A program made the position numbers and the translations under genes. Shown piece after piece: positions 42,345 through 42,512 of a stretch of 42,512 bases of DNA. Positions within the stretch are counted from its first letter, which is position 1, and every line of letters starts with the position of its first letter. The stretch is from Xylanibacter rarus (GTDB lineage Bacteria; Bacteroidota; Bacteroidia; Bacteroidales; Bacteroidaceae): contig NZ_LFQU01000028.1 of NCBI RefSeq assembly GCF_001275135.1, forward strand, positions 1 through 42,512, given 5' to 3'. The notes beneath the pieces are model-generated. The model did no database searches, was not told the origin of the DNA, and saw only the letters and a list, made by a program, of their open reading frames with translations.

Positions 42345-42512
42345 CAAGCTTATATAGTTTTAATTATTTTTTATACTTATTCGACCAGTTTTTTATACAA
42401 ATTTATCAGTACGGCATTGAAGTTTATACAAAACCAGACTTCATCGTAAACATACAGAATCAGCCTAAAATATCATTATTTTGGATAAAATAACAGGAAA
42501 GATATAATAAAC

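Overview
The window looks like chromosomal DNA from a Bacteroidetes bacterium, most likely Prevotella or a close relative. The signs are a SusC/SusD/SusE/SusF starch locus, many lipoproteins whose lipobox cysteine is often followed by acidic residues, C-terminal sorting-type tails, a pyrE-SRPBCC-argH cluster, no obvious Shine-Dalgarno sequences, and many promoters of the Bacteroidetes form TTG-N19-21-TAnnTTTG. Genus is an inference; no rRNA gene is present.

Positions 1-8,900 hold a PAP2 phosphatase behind a triplicated 77-bp promoter repeat, a YiiX-like amidase lipoprotein next to a DUF4878-type lipoprotein, a secreted GH13 alpha-amylase, a zeta-toxin-like kinase with a small upstream partner, a pyridoxamine kinase, an SMR exporter, and a cysteine-rich lipoprotein. 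About 1 kb of repeat-rich non-coding DNA lies at 7190-8238.

Positions 8,900-19,300 are a starch/maltodextrin locus: susC, susD, a susE-like and a susF-like gene on the minus strand, and a divergent LacI-type regulator and MFS sugar transporter on the plus strand. A near-palindromic LacI-type site lies between susC and the regulator. Close matches occur upstream of the distant alpha-amylase and at the extreme left edge. In each case a -7-like box sits about 69 bp from the site centre, which suggests one regulon whose protein may act as an activator.

Positions 19,400-31,000 are mostly housekeeping: a membrane-anchored acidic repeat protein, rbfA overlapping a LolC/E-type permease gene, a ComM/YifB ATPase, a thioredoxin-like lipoprotein that has lost its CxxC, a large TPR lipoprotein directly downstream of tRNA-Gly and tRNA-Leu, and the cluster pyrE - SRPBCC - argH - Rieske-like Cys4 lipoprotein.

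Positions 31,000-40,900 hold two export modules on the plus strand. The first is a small secreted DUF3836-type protein, an ABC ATPase, two paralogous membrane proteins and a YtrA-type GntR regulator. A perfect 9-bp inverted repeat covers the predicted transcription start of that operon. The second is a MacAB-TolC-like set: ATPase, two FtsX-type permeases, a membrane fusion protein and a TolC-type channel. The window ends with an orphan secreted protein with a C-terminal sorting-like tail.

The best candidates for something undescribed are the LacI-type operator/promoter geometry, the triplicated promoter repeat, the DUF3836-ABC-GntR operon, the zeta-like kinase with an unfamiliar partner, the tRNA-led lipoprotein transcript, and the Cys4 Rieske-like lipoprotein.
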